Shown in pieces: positions 8,940-17,302 of a DNA stretch of 64,000 nt. Source of the stretch: Streptomyces sp. NRRL B-1347 (GTDB lineage Bacteria; Actinomycetota; Actinomycetes; Streptomycetales; Streptomycetaceae); NCBI RefSeq assembly GCF_000720325.1, contig NZ_JOJM01000032.1, forward strand, positions 1 to 64,000, read 5' to 3'. The translations under genes and the position numbers were made by a program. Each line of letters begins with the position of its first letter. The stretch's first letter is position 1. The notes beneath the pieces were generated by a model that worked only from the letters and a program-made list of their open reading frames with translations, ran no database searches and was not told where the DNA came from.

Positions 8940-10090
8940 GCGCTCACCTCGCGGCACGCGCGGTAGAAGTCCTTCCACCCGTCGCGCTCGCGCACGACCG
9001 CTTCCAGGTACTCCTGCCAGACCACCGAGTCCGCCGCCGGGTCCCGCACGACCGCGCCGAGGATGCCCGCGGCGACGTCACCGGGGCGCAGCACGCCGTC
9101 CCCGAAGTGCGCGGCGAGCGCCAGGCCGTTGGTGACCACGGAGATCGCCTCGGCCGTCGAGAGCGTGCCGCTCGGCGACTTCACCTTCGTACGGCCGTCC
9201 GTCGTGACGCCGTCGCGCAGCTCGCGGAAGACCGTGACGACGCGGCGGATCTCGTCGATGCCGTCGGGCGCGGCGGGCAGGTCGAGGGAGCGCCCGATCT
9301 GGTCGACGCGGCGCGCGACGATGTCGACCTCGGCGTCGGCGCTCGCCGGCAGCGGAAGGACGACCGTGTTGAAGCGGCGGCGCAGCGCGCTGGACAGGTC
9401 GTTGACCCCGCGGTCGCGGTCGTTCGCCGTGGCGATCAGGTTGAAGCCGCGGACGGCCTGCACTTCCTCGCCCAGCTCCGGTATGGGCAGGGTCTTCTCC
9501 GACAGGATCGTGATCAGCGTGTCCTGTACGTCCGCGGGGATGCGGGTCAGCTCCTCGACCCGGGCCGTCATGCCCTCGGCCATGGCGCGCATCACCGGGC
9601 TGGGCACGAGGGCGTCGCGGCTGGGGCCGTGGGCGAGCAGCTGCGCGTAGTTCCACCCGTAGCGAATGGCTTCCTCGGGGGTGCCCGCCGTGCCCTGCAC
9701 CAGCAGCGTCGAGTCGCCGCTGACCGCCGCCGCAAGATGCTCGGACACCCAGGTCTTCGCGGTGCCGGGCACGCCGAGCAGCAGCAGGGCGCGGTCGGTG
9801 GCGAGCGTGGTGACGGCGACCTCGACGATGCGGCGCGGGCCCACGTACTTGGGCGTGATCACGGTCCCGTCCGGCAGCGTGCCGCCCAGCAGATACGTGG
9901 CCACGGCCCAGGGCGAGAGCCGCCAGCGGGCCGGGCGCGGCCGGTCGTCCTGCCCGGCGAGCGCGGCGAGTTCGGCGGCGAAGGCGTCCTCGGCGTGCGG
10001 CCGCAGCTCCTGTGCCGCGCTCGCCCCGCCGCCCTCCGCGGGCCTCACGGATGCGGCGCGTCCGCCGGTCGGCTCCACGGAAACGGTCAT
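8936..10090 (-). CDS. MoxR-type AAA+ ATPase
   Basis: A 384-residue AAA+ ATPase. Walker A is GVPGTAKT at 106-113. The acidic Walker B region is RVEELTRIPADVQ (about 178-189), sensor 1 is LIATAND near 218-224, and SALRRRF supplies the arginine finger. MoxR ATPases act as ATP-driven chaperones that usually remodel a target together with a VWA protein. The start at ATG 10090 has GAGGGGGACCACC before it; a longer frame from 10294 is rejected because it would cross the divergent promoter and the inverted repeat. It is the first gene of the MoxR-DUF5682-VWA operon and diverges from the SWIM/DUF5691 pair. Confidence 0.92.
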   Translation of the reverse strand: MTVSVEPTGGRAASVRPAEGGGASAAQELRPHAEDAFAAELAALAGQDDRPRPARWRLSPWAVATYLLGGTLPDGTVITPKYVGPRRIVEVAVTTLATDRALLLLGVPGTAKTWVSEHLAAAVSGDSTLLVQGTAGTPEEAIRYGWNYAQLLAHGPSRDALVPSPVMRAMAEGMTARVEELTRIPADVQDTLITILSEKTLPIPELGEEVQAVRGFNLIATANDRDRGVNDLSSALRRRFNTVVLPLPASADAEVDIVARRVDQIGRSLDLPAAPDGIDEIRRVVTVFRELRDGVTTDGRTKVKSPSGTLSTAEAISVVTNGLALAAHFGDGVLRPGDVAAGILGAVVRDPAADSVVWQEYLEAVVRERDGWKDFYRACREVSA

Positions 10091-10201
10091 GGTGGTCCCC
10101 CTCAAGCTCGGGCATGCGCGAGCCACCCGAAGCGCGCATGCGTCGGCAACGACGCGGCCTCGCCGACGGCTTGGCCGCGATGTGGTTCCCACGGTGCACC
10201 A

Positions 10202-10274
10202 CGCCACTGACAATCGCCCTCGACAGGACTCTGACCTGCGTAAAGGACGTACTCGCGGCTGATTGTCAGTGGCG
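10202..10274. promoter_or_regulatory. 14-bp inverted repeat bracketing the divergent promoters of the MoxR and SWIM arms
   Basis: CGCCACTGACAATC at 10202-10215 is exactly mirrored by GATTGTCAGTGGCG at 10261-10274, 45 bases apart. The only non-coding space between the two divergent operons contains both copies. A shared operator pair, or matching promoter elements, would let one regulator control both arms together. Confidence 0.6.
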
Positions 10275-10292
10275 GGACCTACCGTCGACGAC

Positions 10293-11720
10293 ATGACTCA
10301 GCAGGGGGTGCGCTGGACGGCGGACCAGGTGCTGGCACTGGCACCTGACGCACCGTCACGCAAGGCGGGAAGCAGGCTCGGCACGGCCGGGCCGTGGGCA
10401 CAGACGGGCAGTTCGGGCGAGGGGGCGGTGTGGGGACTGTGCAAGGGCAGCGGCAGCAAGCCGTACCAGACGGTGATCGACGTGGCGGACGCGGCGGGCC
10501 CGGCGTACACATGCAGCTGCCCGAGCCGCAAGTTCCCCTGCAAGCACGCGCTCGGCCTGCTGCTGCTCTGGGCGGGCCCGGACGGCTCCGCGGGTTCTGA
10601 CGGGGCGTCCGGGGCGGTGCCCGAGAGCGCGCTGCCGCCGGACTGGGCGCGGCAGTGGCTGGACTCGCGGCGCAAGCGGGCGGAGACGAAGCGGAGTGCG
10701 GCCGCGGCGCCGCAGCGGACGACCGCCGATCCGGAGGCCGCGCGCAAGCGGGCGGAGCGCCGCGCCGAGCGCGTCACGGCGGGCGCGACGGAGCTGGAGC
10801 GCCGCCTGTCCGACCTGCTGCGCGGCGGCCTGGCCACGGCCGAGCAGTCGGGATACGGCCTGTGGGAGGAGACGGCCGCCCGCATGGTCGACGCCCAGGC
10901 TCCCGGACTCGCCGCGCGGGTGCGGGAGTTGGGGGCGATACGCTCCTCCGGCTCCGGCTGGCCCGCCCGGCTCCTGGAGGAGTGCGCCCTGCTGCACCTG
11001 CTCGCCTCGGGCTGGCTGCGCCGCGACGAGCTGCCCGCCCCGCTGGCGGCCACGGTCCGCTCCCGCGTCGGCCTGCCCGCACCGGAGCGGTCCGCACCGA
11101 TCAGGGACAACTGGCAGGTCCTCGCGCAGTACGACACGGCGGACAGCAAGCTCACCACGCGCCGCGTCTGGGTGCACGGCGAGCGGTCCGGGCGCACCGC
11201 CCTGCTCCTGTCGTACGGGGCGGCGGGCCGCGCCCCCGCCCTCAGCCTGCCGGTCGGCCTGGCCCTGGACGCCGAACTGGTGCCGTACGCCGCCGAACCG
11301 GCGGTGCACGGGCTCCGCGCCGACCTGGGCGAGCAGTTCACTGCCCCGGCCCCCACCACGGGCCGCCCGCCGGGCCTGCCCCCGAGGGAGGCGACGGCCC
11401 GCTACGGCGAGGCGCTGCGCGTCGACCCGTGGCTGGACGCCTGGCCGACCACCCTCGCCCGGGTGATACCGGTCCCGGCCCGCGCCACCGCGTCGGGCAG
11501 GGGCGGCGGCCCCGGCGCCACCGCCGAATGGCAACTGGCCGACGCCGACGGCGCATCGGCCCTGCCCATAGCCCCGTCCGCCGCGTCCCGCTCCGGCCTC
11601 TGGCGCCTGGTCGCCCTGTCCGGAGGCGCCCCGCTCACCGTCTTCGGCGAGTGCGGCCACCGGGGCTTCACCCCCCTGGCGGCCTGGGCGGACGGCACGA
11701 CGGAAACCGTGCGGCTGTGA
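10293..11720 (+). CDS. SWIM zinc-finger family protein
   Basis: A 475-residue protein. The SWIM zinc-binding motif CxCx6CxH is complete: C74, C76, C83 and H85 in TCSCPSRKFPCKHALG. The rest is Ala/Arg-rich with no other recognisable catalytic motif. SWIM domains bind DNA or proteins. ATG 10293 was chosen because the upstream in-frame start at 10263 would lie inside the inverted repeat. DUF5691 follows 17 bases later, so the two probably form an operon. Its placement opposite the MoxR arm is a recurring actinobacterial arrangement, as far as I know, and suggests a shared job. Confidence 0.88.
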   Translation: MTQQGVRWTADQVLALAPDAPSRKAGSRLGTAGPWAQTGSSGEGAVWGLCKGSGSKPYQTVIDVADAAGPAYTCSCPSRKFPCKHALGLLLLWAGPDGSAGSDGASGAVPESALPPDWARQWLDSRRKRAETKRSAAAAPQRTTADPEAARKRAERRAERVTAGATELERRLSDLLRGGLATAEQSGYGLWEETAARMVDAQAPGLAARVRELGAIRSSGSGWPARLLEECALLHLLASGWLRRDELPAPLAATVRSRVGLPAPERSAPIRDNWQVLAQYDTADSKLTTRRVWVHGERSGRTALLLSYGAAGRAPALSLPVGLALDAELVPYAAEPAVHGLRADLGEQFTAPAPTTGRPPGLPPREATARYGEALRVDPWLDAWPTTLARVIPVPARATASGRGGGPGATAEWQLADADGASALPIAPSAASRSGLWRLVALSGGAPLTVFGECGHRGFTPLAAWADGTTETVRL

Positions 11721-11737
11721 GAGGAGAGGGAGCGAAG

Positions 11738-13534
11738 ATGCCGACATCCACGTCCACGTCCACGTCCACATCCACACCCACACCCGCCGCCCGCGCGCGG
11801 GAGCCGCGTACGCCCTGGACGGAGCCGACGGCCCCACCGCCCGAGGCGCAGGCACAGCCCCAGGGACCGGCACCAGGACCAGCACCGGCACCGGCACCGG
11901 CACCGGCACCGGCACCGGCGGGCCAACTGCCCGGCCAGGCCGCCGCCGTCTTCACCCGCACCCCGTGGGAAGAGCTCGTCACGACGGCGCTCCTGGGCAC
12001 CGACCGGCGTGCGCCGCACCTGGACGCGCCCGGCAGGGACGCTCCCACCGCCCTCCTGGACGCGGCGGCCGTCCAGACCGTGCACCGCAGGGCGGGCCTG
12101 CGCCCGGCGCCCGCCGCCGCGCGCCCCGAGCCCGCTCCCGAGGATCCCCGGCCCGTCGTGCCGCCCGCGGCCCGGCGCCGCCTCGCGAGCCTGCTCGCCG
12201 ACCACCCGACCGCGGGCGGAGGCCGCCGGGGCACCGCGCCCGACCTGATGGAGCTGCTGCCCCAGTGGCTGGCCCTGGCCAACGACCGGGACTTCGCGGC
12301 CCCGCCGGAGCTGCTGCCCGCGCTGTTGAACGCGGCCCGCGGCCGCACCGACCTGCGCCCCCAGGCCCTGGCCTTCGCGGGCCCGCGCGCCCTGTGGCTC
12401 GCGGCGCTCAACCCGGACTGGAAGTTCGCGCTGCGCGCCGCCCCGCACAGCGCCACGGCCACCGCCGCGCAGGACGGGGCGGAGGTGGCGCGCCGCTGGC
12501 AGGAGGGCCTGTTCGCGGAGCGCGTCGCGCTCCTGGCCGCCCTGCGGGCACACGACCCCGCCGCCGCGCGCGAGCTCCTGGCCGACACCTGGACGACCGA
12601 GCGGGCCGAGGACCGGCTGATGTTCCTGGACTCGCTGCGCACGGGCCTCGGCCCGGCCGACGAGCCGTTCCTGGAGCAGGCCCTGGGCGACCGCAGCCGC
12701 AACGTCCGCTCCACGGCCGCCGAGCTCCTGTCCGCCCTGCCGACCTCGGCGCTCGCCGCCCGCATGGCCGACCGCGCCTCCTCCTGCGTGGCGCTCGACC
12801 GCACCGCGAGCACGCCGACGCTCACCGTGGAGGCCCCGCACGAGTGCGACGCGGGCATGGAGCGCGACGGCGTCGTCCCCAAGCCGCCCGCGGGACGGGG
12901 CGAACGCTCCTGGTGGCTGGGCCAGCTGGTGGAGGCCGCTCCCCTCGCGACCTGGCAGAGCAGACTCGGCAGCCGCGCCCCCGGCGACATCGTGGCGCTC
13001 CCCGTCACCGACGACTGGCGGGGCGAGCTGCACGCCGCGTGGTGCCGCGCCGCCGTCCGCCAGCGCGACGCGACCTGGTCGCGGGCGCTGCTCGGCTCCC
13101 CTTCGGCGCCGGACGCGGCGGGGCCGGGCGCGGTGTCCCTGGCGGAGCGCGCCAAGCTCCTCGCCGCCCTGCACGCGCCCGAGCGGGCCGCGTGGGTGGC
13201 GGGCTTCATCGACGCGCACGGCCTGTCCGAGGCCTTCCAGCTGCTCGGCGTGTGCGCCGTGCCCTGGGCCCCCGACCTCGGCCGCGCGGTGGTGGACGCG
13301 CTGAACATCGCGCGCGACGCGGGCAGTTACCCCTGGAGCTTCAGCGGCGTCATGGGCCTCGCGGAGCGCTGCCTCGACCCCGCCGAAGCCGTGCGGCTCG
13401 ACGCCCTCACGGCCGTGCCGGACGAGCACGAGGACGCCGCGCCCGGCGCCGGGGGCTACTGGTCGGAGGCCTTCCAGCGCCTGGTCACCACCCTGCGCCT
13501 GCGCGCGGTGATGCGGGAGGAGCTCACGCCTTGA
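11738..13534 (+). CDS. DUF5691 family protein with low-complexity N-terminal extension
   Basis: A 598-residue protein with ATG at 11738 after GAGGAGAGGGA. The family-like part begins near residue 72 (TPWEELVTTALLGTDRR) and is a long helical, HEAT-like arrangement with repeated Ala/Leu/Arg helices, for example NPDWKFALRAAP and SRNVRSTAAELLSALP. The first 65 residues are low complexity: Ser-Thr repeats from ACGTCC DNA repeats, then (Pro-Ala)n from CCGGCA repeats. Function is unknown. The HEAT-like description is inference from helix periodicity. It is the last gene of the plus-strand arm of the MoxR/VWA locus and converges on icmB. Confidence 0.83.
   Translation: MPTSTSTSTSTSTPTPAARAREPRTPWTEPTAPPPEAQAQPQGPAPGPAPAPAPAPAPAPAGQLPGQAAAVFTRTPWEELVTTALLGTDRRAPHLDAPGRDAPTALLDAAAVQTVHRRAGLRPAPAAARPEPAPEDPRPVVPPAARRRLASLLADHPTAGGGRRGTAPDLMELLPQWLALANDRDFAAPPELLPALLNAARGRTDLRPQALAFAGPRALWLAALNPDWKFALRAAPHSATATAAQDGAEVARRWQEGLFAERVALLAALRAHDPAAARELLADTWTTERAEDRLMFLDSLRTGLGPADEPFLEQALGDRSRNVRSTAAELLSALPTSALAARMADRASSCVALDRTASTPTLTVEAPHECDAGMERDGVVPKPPAGRGERSWWLGQLVEAAPLATWQSRLGSRAPGDIVALPVTDDWRGELHAAWCRAAVRQRDATWSRALLGSPSAPDAAGPGAVSLAERAKLLAALHAPERAAWVAGFIDAHGLSEAFQLLGVCAVPWAPDLGRAVVDALNIARDAGSYPWSFSGVMGLAERCLDPAEAVRLDALTAVPDEHEDAAPGAGGYWSEAFQRLVTTLRLRAVMREELTP
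11745..11924. repeat. Two short tandem repeats encoding the DUF5691 N-terminus
   Basis: ACGTCC/ACATCC hexamers run through about 11745-11778, and CCGGCA hexamers through about 11877-11920. Both are six-base units, so length changes stay in frame. Confidence 0.8.
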
Positions 13535-13602
13535 GACACGCCACCACCCGGCCCGGCCCGCCGGGGCAGCGCCCCGCAGTCCTGGCCGAGGACCGCGCGG
13601 GC

Positions 13603-14019
<417 letters not shown>

Positions 14020-14407
14020 CACTGCCTCCATGTACCGACGTCCATGTACGGAAATCCCGCTGTCCCAGCACGGATACCCCGCGCCGCACCGGCCGGGTAG
14101 GTGAACGAACGTTATCGCCAGCATCCCGCAGCACGCCGTTTCGTGGTGGAGAGGGAGGGGGAAATCACACGGTGGGACACGTTCGCTGCGCGCCGCCCCC
14201 GATTCACGGGGCGAGAAGCCGGGGGCCGCGCGAGGGGAGCCGCTGCGAGGCCGCCGCGCCACCATGCCGTCAGCCGCACGGCATGGTAGCGGCGGCGCAT
14301 CGCCCGCGGTGCGACGCATCGTGGTTCGTCATGCCTCGGTCACGGCTTCCCCTGAGGGGCACACGGGGGACAAGGGTGTCTCCCCGTGTGCCGACCGGGA
14401 GGTCGAC
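14020..14407. other. Divergent intergenic region, icmB/lipase, with hairpins in the lipase leader
   Basis: No gene is seen in these 388 bases. Towards the lipase there is a long hairpin built on ACCATGCCGT (14261-14270) and ACGGCATGGT (14278-14287). A second perfect 10-bp hairpin has GCACACGGGG (14359-14368) pairing with CCCCGTGTGC (14382-14391), ending six bases before the lipase Shine-Dalgarno sequence. Confidence 0.6.
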
Positions 14408-15262
14408 ATGACGCTCACGAGGGTCCAGCCCTTTCGCCTCTGCGGAGCACTGCTGCCCGCGAGACTGGCGGGACTCCCCATCGCCCTGCTGAAGGCAACA
14501 GCCCTGGAGCTCGCGATCCTCGCCGGGCACCTGCTGCTGTATCCCTCGGGCATCGTCCAGGAGAGGCGCGCGGCCCCACCGCCGCCACCCCCCGACGCCC
14601 CACGGCTGCCGACGCGGGACAAGCCCCCGGTCCTGCTCCTGCACGGCTTCATCGACAACCGCTCCGTGTTCGTCCTGCTGCGCCGCAGCCTGGCGCAGCA
14701 CGGCAGACAGCACCTCGAATCCCTCAACTACTCGCCGCTGACCTGCGACATCCGCAAGGCCGCCGAGCTGCTCGGCCGCCATGTGGAGGAGATCTGCGAG
14801 CGCACGGGACACGAGCGCGTGGACATCGTCGGCCACAGCCTCGGCGGCCTCATCGCCCGCTACTACGCGCAGCGGCTCGGCGGCGACGCCCGCGTCCGCA
14901 CGCTGGTCACCCTCGGCACCCCGCACACGGGCACCCGCGTCGTGCCGCTGGCGGACGCGCACCCGATCGTCCGCCAGATGCGGCCGGGATCGGACGTGAT
15001 CGAGGAGCTGCGGGAGCCCGCGCCAGGCTGCCGTACGCAGTTCGTGAGCTTCTGGAGCGAGCTGGACCAGCTGATGGACCCGGTCGAGACGGCCTGCGTC
15101 GACCATCCCGACCTGGTCGCGCAGAACGTGCGCGTCTCCGGCATCGGGCACCTCGCCCTGCCGGTGCATCCCGCCGTCGCCACGGCGATCCGGCAGGCGC
15201 TCGACCTCACGAAGCCGGCCGCCGACACCCCGGCGTCGGCGGACGGTCTGACGGTCGCCTGA
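14408..15262 (+). CDS. Esterase/lipase family protein (alpha/beta hydrolase)
   Basis: A 284-residue alpha/beta hydrolase. The oxyanion-hole motif LLLHGF lies at about 76-81, and the nucleophile elbow GHSLGG places the catalytic Ser at 144; GTPHTGTR and a late ISGIGHLALP supply the family context and the likely catalytic His. A hydrophobic N-terminal segment (about 14-45) may anchor or export it. The ATG at 14408 follows GGGAGG. It resembles Streptomyces secreted or membrane-bound triacylglycerol lipase-like proteins; the substrate is not visible. It stands alone between icmB (divergent) and the M23 peptidase gene, with structured RNA in its leader. Confidence 0.87.
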   Translation: MTLTRVQPFRLCGALLPARLAGLPIALLKATALELAILAGHLLLYPSGIVQERRAAPPPPPPDAPRLPTRDKPPVLLLHGFIDNRSVFVLLRRSLAQHGRQHLESLNYSPLTCDIRKAAELLGRHVEEICERTGHERVDIVGHSLGGLIARYYAQRLGGDARVRTLVTLGTPHTGTRVVPLADAHPIVRQMRPGSDVIEELREPAPGCRTQFVSFWSELDQLMDPVETACVDHPDLVAQNVRVSGIGHLALPVHPAVATAIRQALDLTKPAADTPASADGLTVA

Positions 15263-15600
15263 CCCGCACGGTTCGAAGACGGGCGGTCCGGGCGCGACGG
15301 TACGAGAGCGGCGGACAGACACGTCCGTCGCGCCCCGGACCGCGCCCCCGGACCACCCGGCCCCTCACGACGACGGCCGGAGGGCCCGCCGGGGCGCGCA
15401 CACGGGATCCCCACACCTCTGACCTCGAACACTCCTCGAACGCCAGGCCAAGCCTGTGCCCGCAGTCCGCCGAAAGGCGGCCGAATGCCCGTTTCCTGCG
15501 AGCACGGAACCTGCCGAAGATTGTCGCGCCCGCATACCGCCGGGTACAGTCGCGGCACTGCGCTGCCAGCCCCCATGCTGTCGAGGCGAAAGAGAAGTTG
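15263..15600. other. Intergenic region before the M23 peptidase gene
   Basis: 338 bases without a recognisable gene. The last 80 bases hold a sigma-70-like promoter (15521-15550); nothing else stands out. Confidence 0.5.
15521..15550 (+). promoter_or_regulatory. Sigma-70-like promoter for the M23 peptidase gene
   Basis: TTGTCG (15521-15526), an 18-base spacer, then TACAGT (15545-15550), about 50 bases before the GTG start. This fits HrdB-type Streptomyces promoters (TTGnCn, TAnnnT). Confidence 0.5.
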
Positions 15601-17154
15601 GTGAACGACCGTCACCCGCCGGGGACCCCCGCTCCGGCCCCGGCACCCGACGCCGACTACGCTCCCTACGGTTCCTACGACCAGAGCGCGCAGCACGTCG
15701 GCTACGGGTACGACGGCTACGCCACCGGAAGCTTCACCGCCACCGGGTTCAACGCCCCAGGTGCGTATGACGGCACGGGCGTCTTCGACACTTCCGGCTC
15801 CGGATTCGCGGTCGGCGGAGGTTTCCCCTCCGACCCGCTCTTCGGCGAGCTTCCCGGCCAGGCCTACGACACCGGCCAGTGGGCCGCGGCGGGCCAGCAG
15901 CCCCCGGGCCACGACGGGTTCAGCGCCCCGCAGGGCCTCTCCCCGTACGACACGGGCAGCCACGACACGACGGGCGCGTGGGACACCGGCGGCTACCAGC
16001 AGCTCGCGGACATCCCGTCCCAGCCGGGCCCGGACGCCGCCTGGTCCCCCACCTGGACCGACGCCCAGCAGACCGGCCAGTGGGCCACCCAGGTCTTCGA
16101 CACCGGCGCGTACGACGCCACCGCCTGGAACTCCGACGGCGGCCACGAGCCGTACGGCGCGACGCCCGAGACGTACGGGACCGACGGGACGGACAGCACC
16201 GGCGGTGCGGCCCCCGATCCGGGCGACGCCTACGAGAACGGCGACACCCTGACCGCCGCGTACGGCCAACCGGCCACCGGCGGAGACGAGTTCACCCCCG
16301 ACGACACGCCCGGCGAAGAACTCGGCGGCATCGAAGCGGGTGCGAACCTCAGCGAGCACGCCCCCGACGAGCGCCCCCGCTCCACCCGCGCCGCCTCCTC
16401 GCGCACCCGCACCCGCTCGCGCCGCTCCCCCGCCAAGCGTTCCGCGCTCCTCACCGTCGCCGTGCCGTCGGCGTGCGTGATGGGCGTCGCCGGGGTGGCC
16501 GCCGCGTCGGTGAGCGGCCTCAGCGGAGGCGACGACGACGGCAAGGAGACGCGGGCGGCGTCCGCCCCTGACCCCGCGTCCGTGCAGCCGTCCGCCGCGA
16601 ACAACAAGCTCGACACGCAGCTGGCCAACCTCTCCGCCGACGCGGGCGACTTCGCCGACCGCGCGAGCCGTACGCAGGAACGTATCGACCTCAAGGCCGC
16701 GAAGGACGCCGCGCACCGGAAGGCGGTGGCCGAGGCCGCGCGCAAGGAGCGGCTGCGCCCGAAGTTCGCGCTCCCCGTCTCCCAGCACGGCCTGAGCGCG
16801 TACTACGGCCAGGCGGGCATCAACTGGATGTCACAGCACTCCGGGATCGACTTCCCGGTGTCGTACGGCACCCCCGTGATGGCCGCGACCGACGGCGTCG
16901 TCTCCACGAAGTGGAACAGCGCCTACGGAAACATGGCCATCGTGACCGCCAAGGACGGCACGGAGACGTGGTACTGCCACCTCTCCACGCACAAGATCTC
17001 CAACGGCCCCGTGAAGGCGGGCGACACCATCGCCTACTCCGGGAACTCCGGCAACTCCACCGGGCCCCACCTGCACTTCGAGGTGCGCCCCGGCGGCGGC
17101 TCGGCGATAGACCCCCTGTCGTGGCTGCGCAGCCACGGCCTGGACCCGACGTAG
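15601..17154 (+). CDS. Membrane-anchored M23 family metallopeptidase
   Basis: A 517-residue protein that cuts peptidoglycan cross-bridges outside the cell. It has a long Tyr/Gly/Thr-rich disordered cytoplasmic N-terminus (1-270), a basic patch, one transmembrane segment (about 282-305), a short coiled helix (about 330-385) and a C-terminal LytM/M23 domain. The zinc ligands are visible: HSGID with His at 413 and Asp at 417, and HLHFEV at 490. The start is GTG 15601; an ATG at 15585 runs into a stop within ten codons. The N-terminal tract repeats DTG and AYD motifs and looks non-catalytic. It converges on pcrA. Confidence 0.87.
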   Translation: MNDRHPPGTPAPAPAPDADYAPYGSYDQSAQHVGYGYDGYATGSFTATGFNAPGAYDGTGVFDTSGSGFAVGGGFPSDPLFGELPGQAYDTGQWAAAGQQPPGHDGFSAPQGLSPYDTGSHDTTGAWDTGGYQQLADIPSQPGPDAAWSPTWTDAQQTGQWATQVFDTGAYDATAWNSDGGHEPYGATPETYGTDGTDSTGGAAPDPGDAYENGDTLTAAYGQPATGGDEFTPDDTPGEELGGIEAGANLSEHAPDERPRSTRAASSRTRTRSRRSPAKRSALLTVAVPSACVMGVAGVAAASVSGLSGGDDDGKETRAASAPDPASVQPSAANNKLDTQLANLSADAGDFADRASRTQERIDLKAAKDAAHRKAVAEAARKERLRPKFALPVSQHGLSAYYGQAGINWMSQHSGIDFPVSYGTPVMAATDGVVSTKWNSAYGNMAIVTAKDGTETWYCHLSTHKISNGPVKAGDTIAYSGNSGNSTGPHLHFEVRPGGGSAIDPLSWLRSHGLDPT

Positions 17155-17187
17155 GCGGACGCGCGCTCCGCCGCGGCCCGGCGCCCT

Positions 17188-17221
17188 CCTCGTGGAGGCG
17201 GCCAGGGCCCCCTCCACGAGG
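17188..17221. terminator. Hairpin between converging M23 peptidase and pcrA genes
   Basis: CCTCGTGGAGG (17188-17198) pairs perfectly with CCTCCACGAGG (17211-17221) across a 12-base loop. Confidence 0.75.
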
Positions 17222-17253
17222 CGTCACTCGGACTTCAACCGGCAGCCTTCAGA

Positions 17254-17294
17254 CTTCCGGCTTCCGCTTCCGGCTTCCGGCTTCCGGCTTCCGG
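17254..17294. repeat. CTTCCGG heptamer tandem repeat
   Basis: Six CTTCCGG units, the second one base short, lie just beyond the pcrA stop codon. Confidence 0.85.
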
Positions 17295-17302
17295 AGAAGT
17301 GG

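Noticed and set aside
14264..14407. Lipase start at 14264
   Set aside because: It would translate through two strong hairpins and add 48 unrelated residues; ATG 14408 has a clear Shine-Dalgarno.
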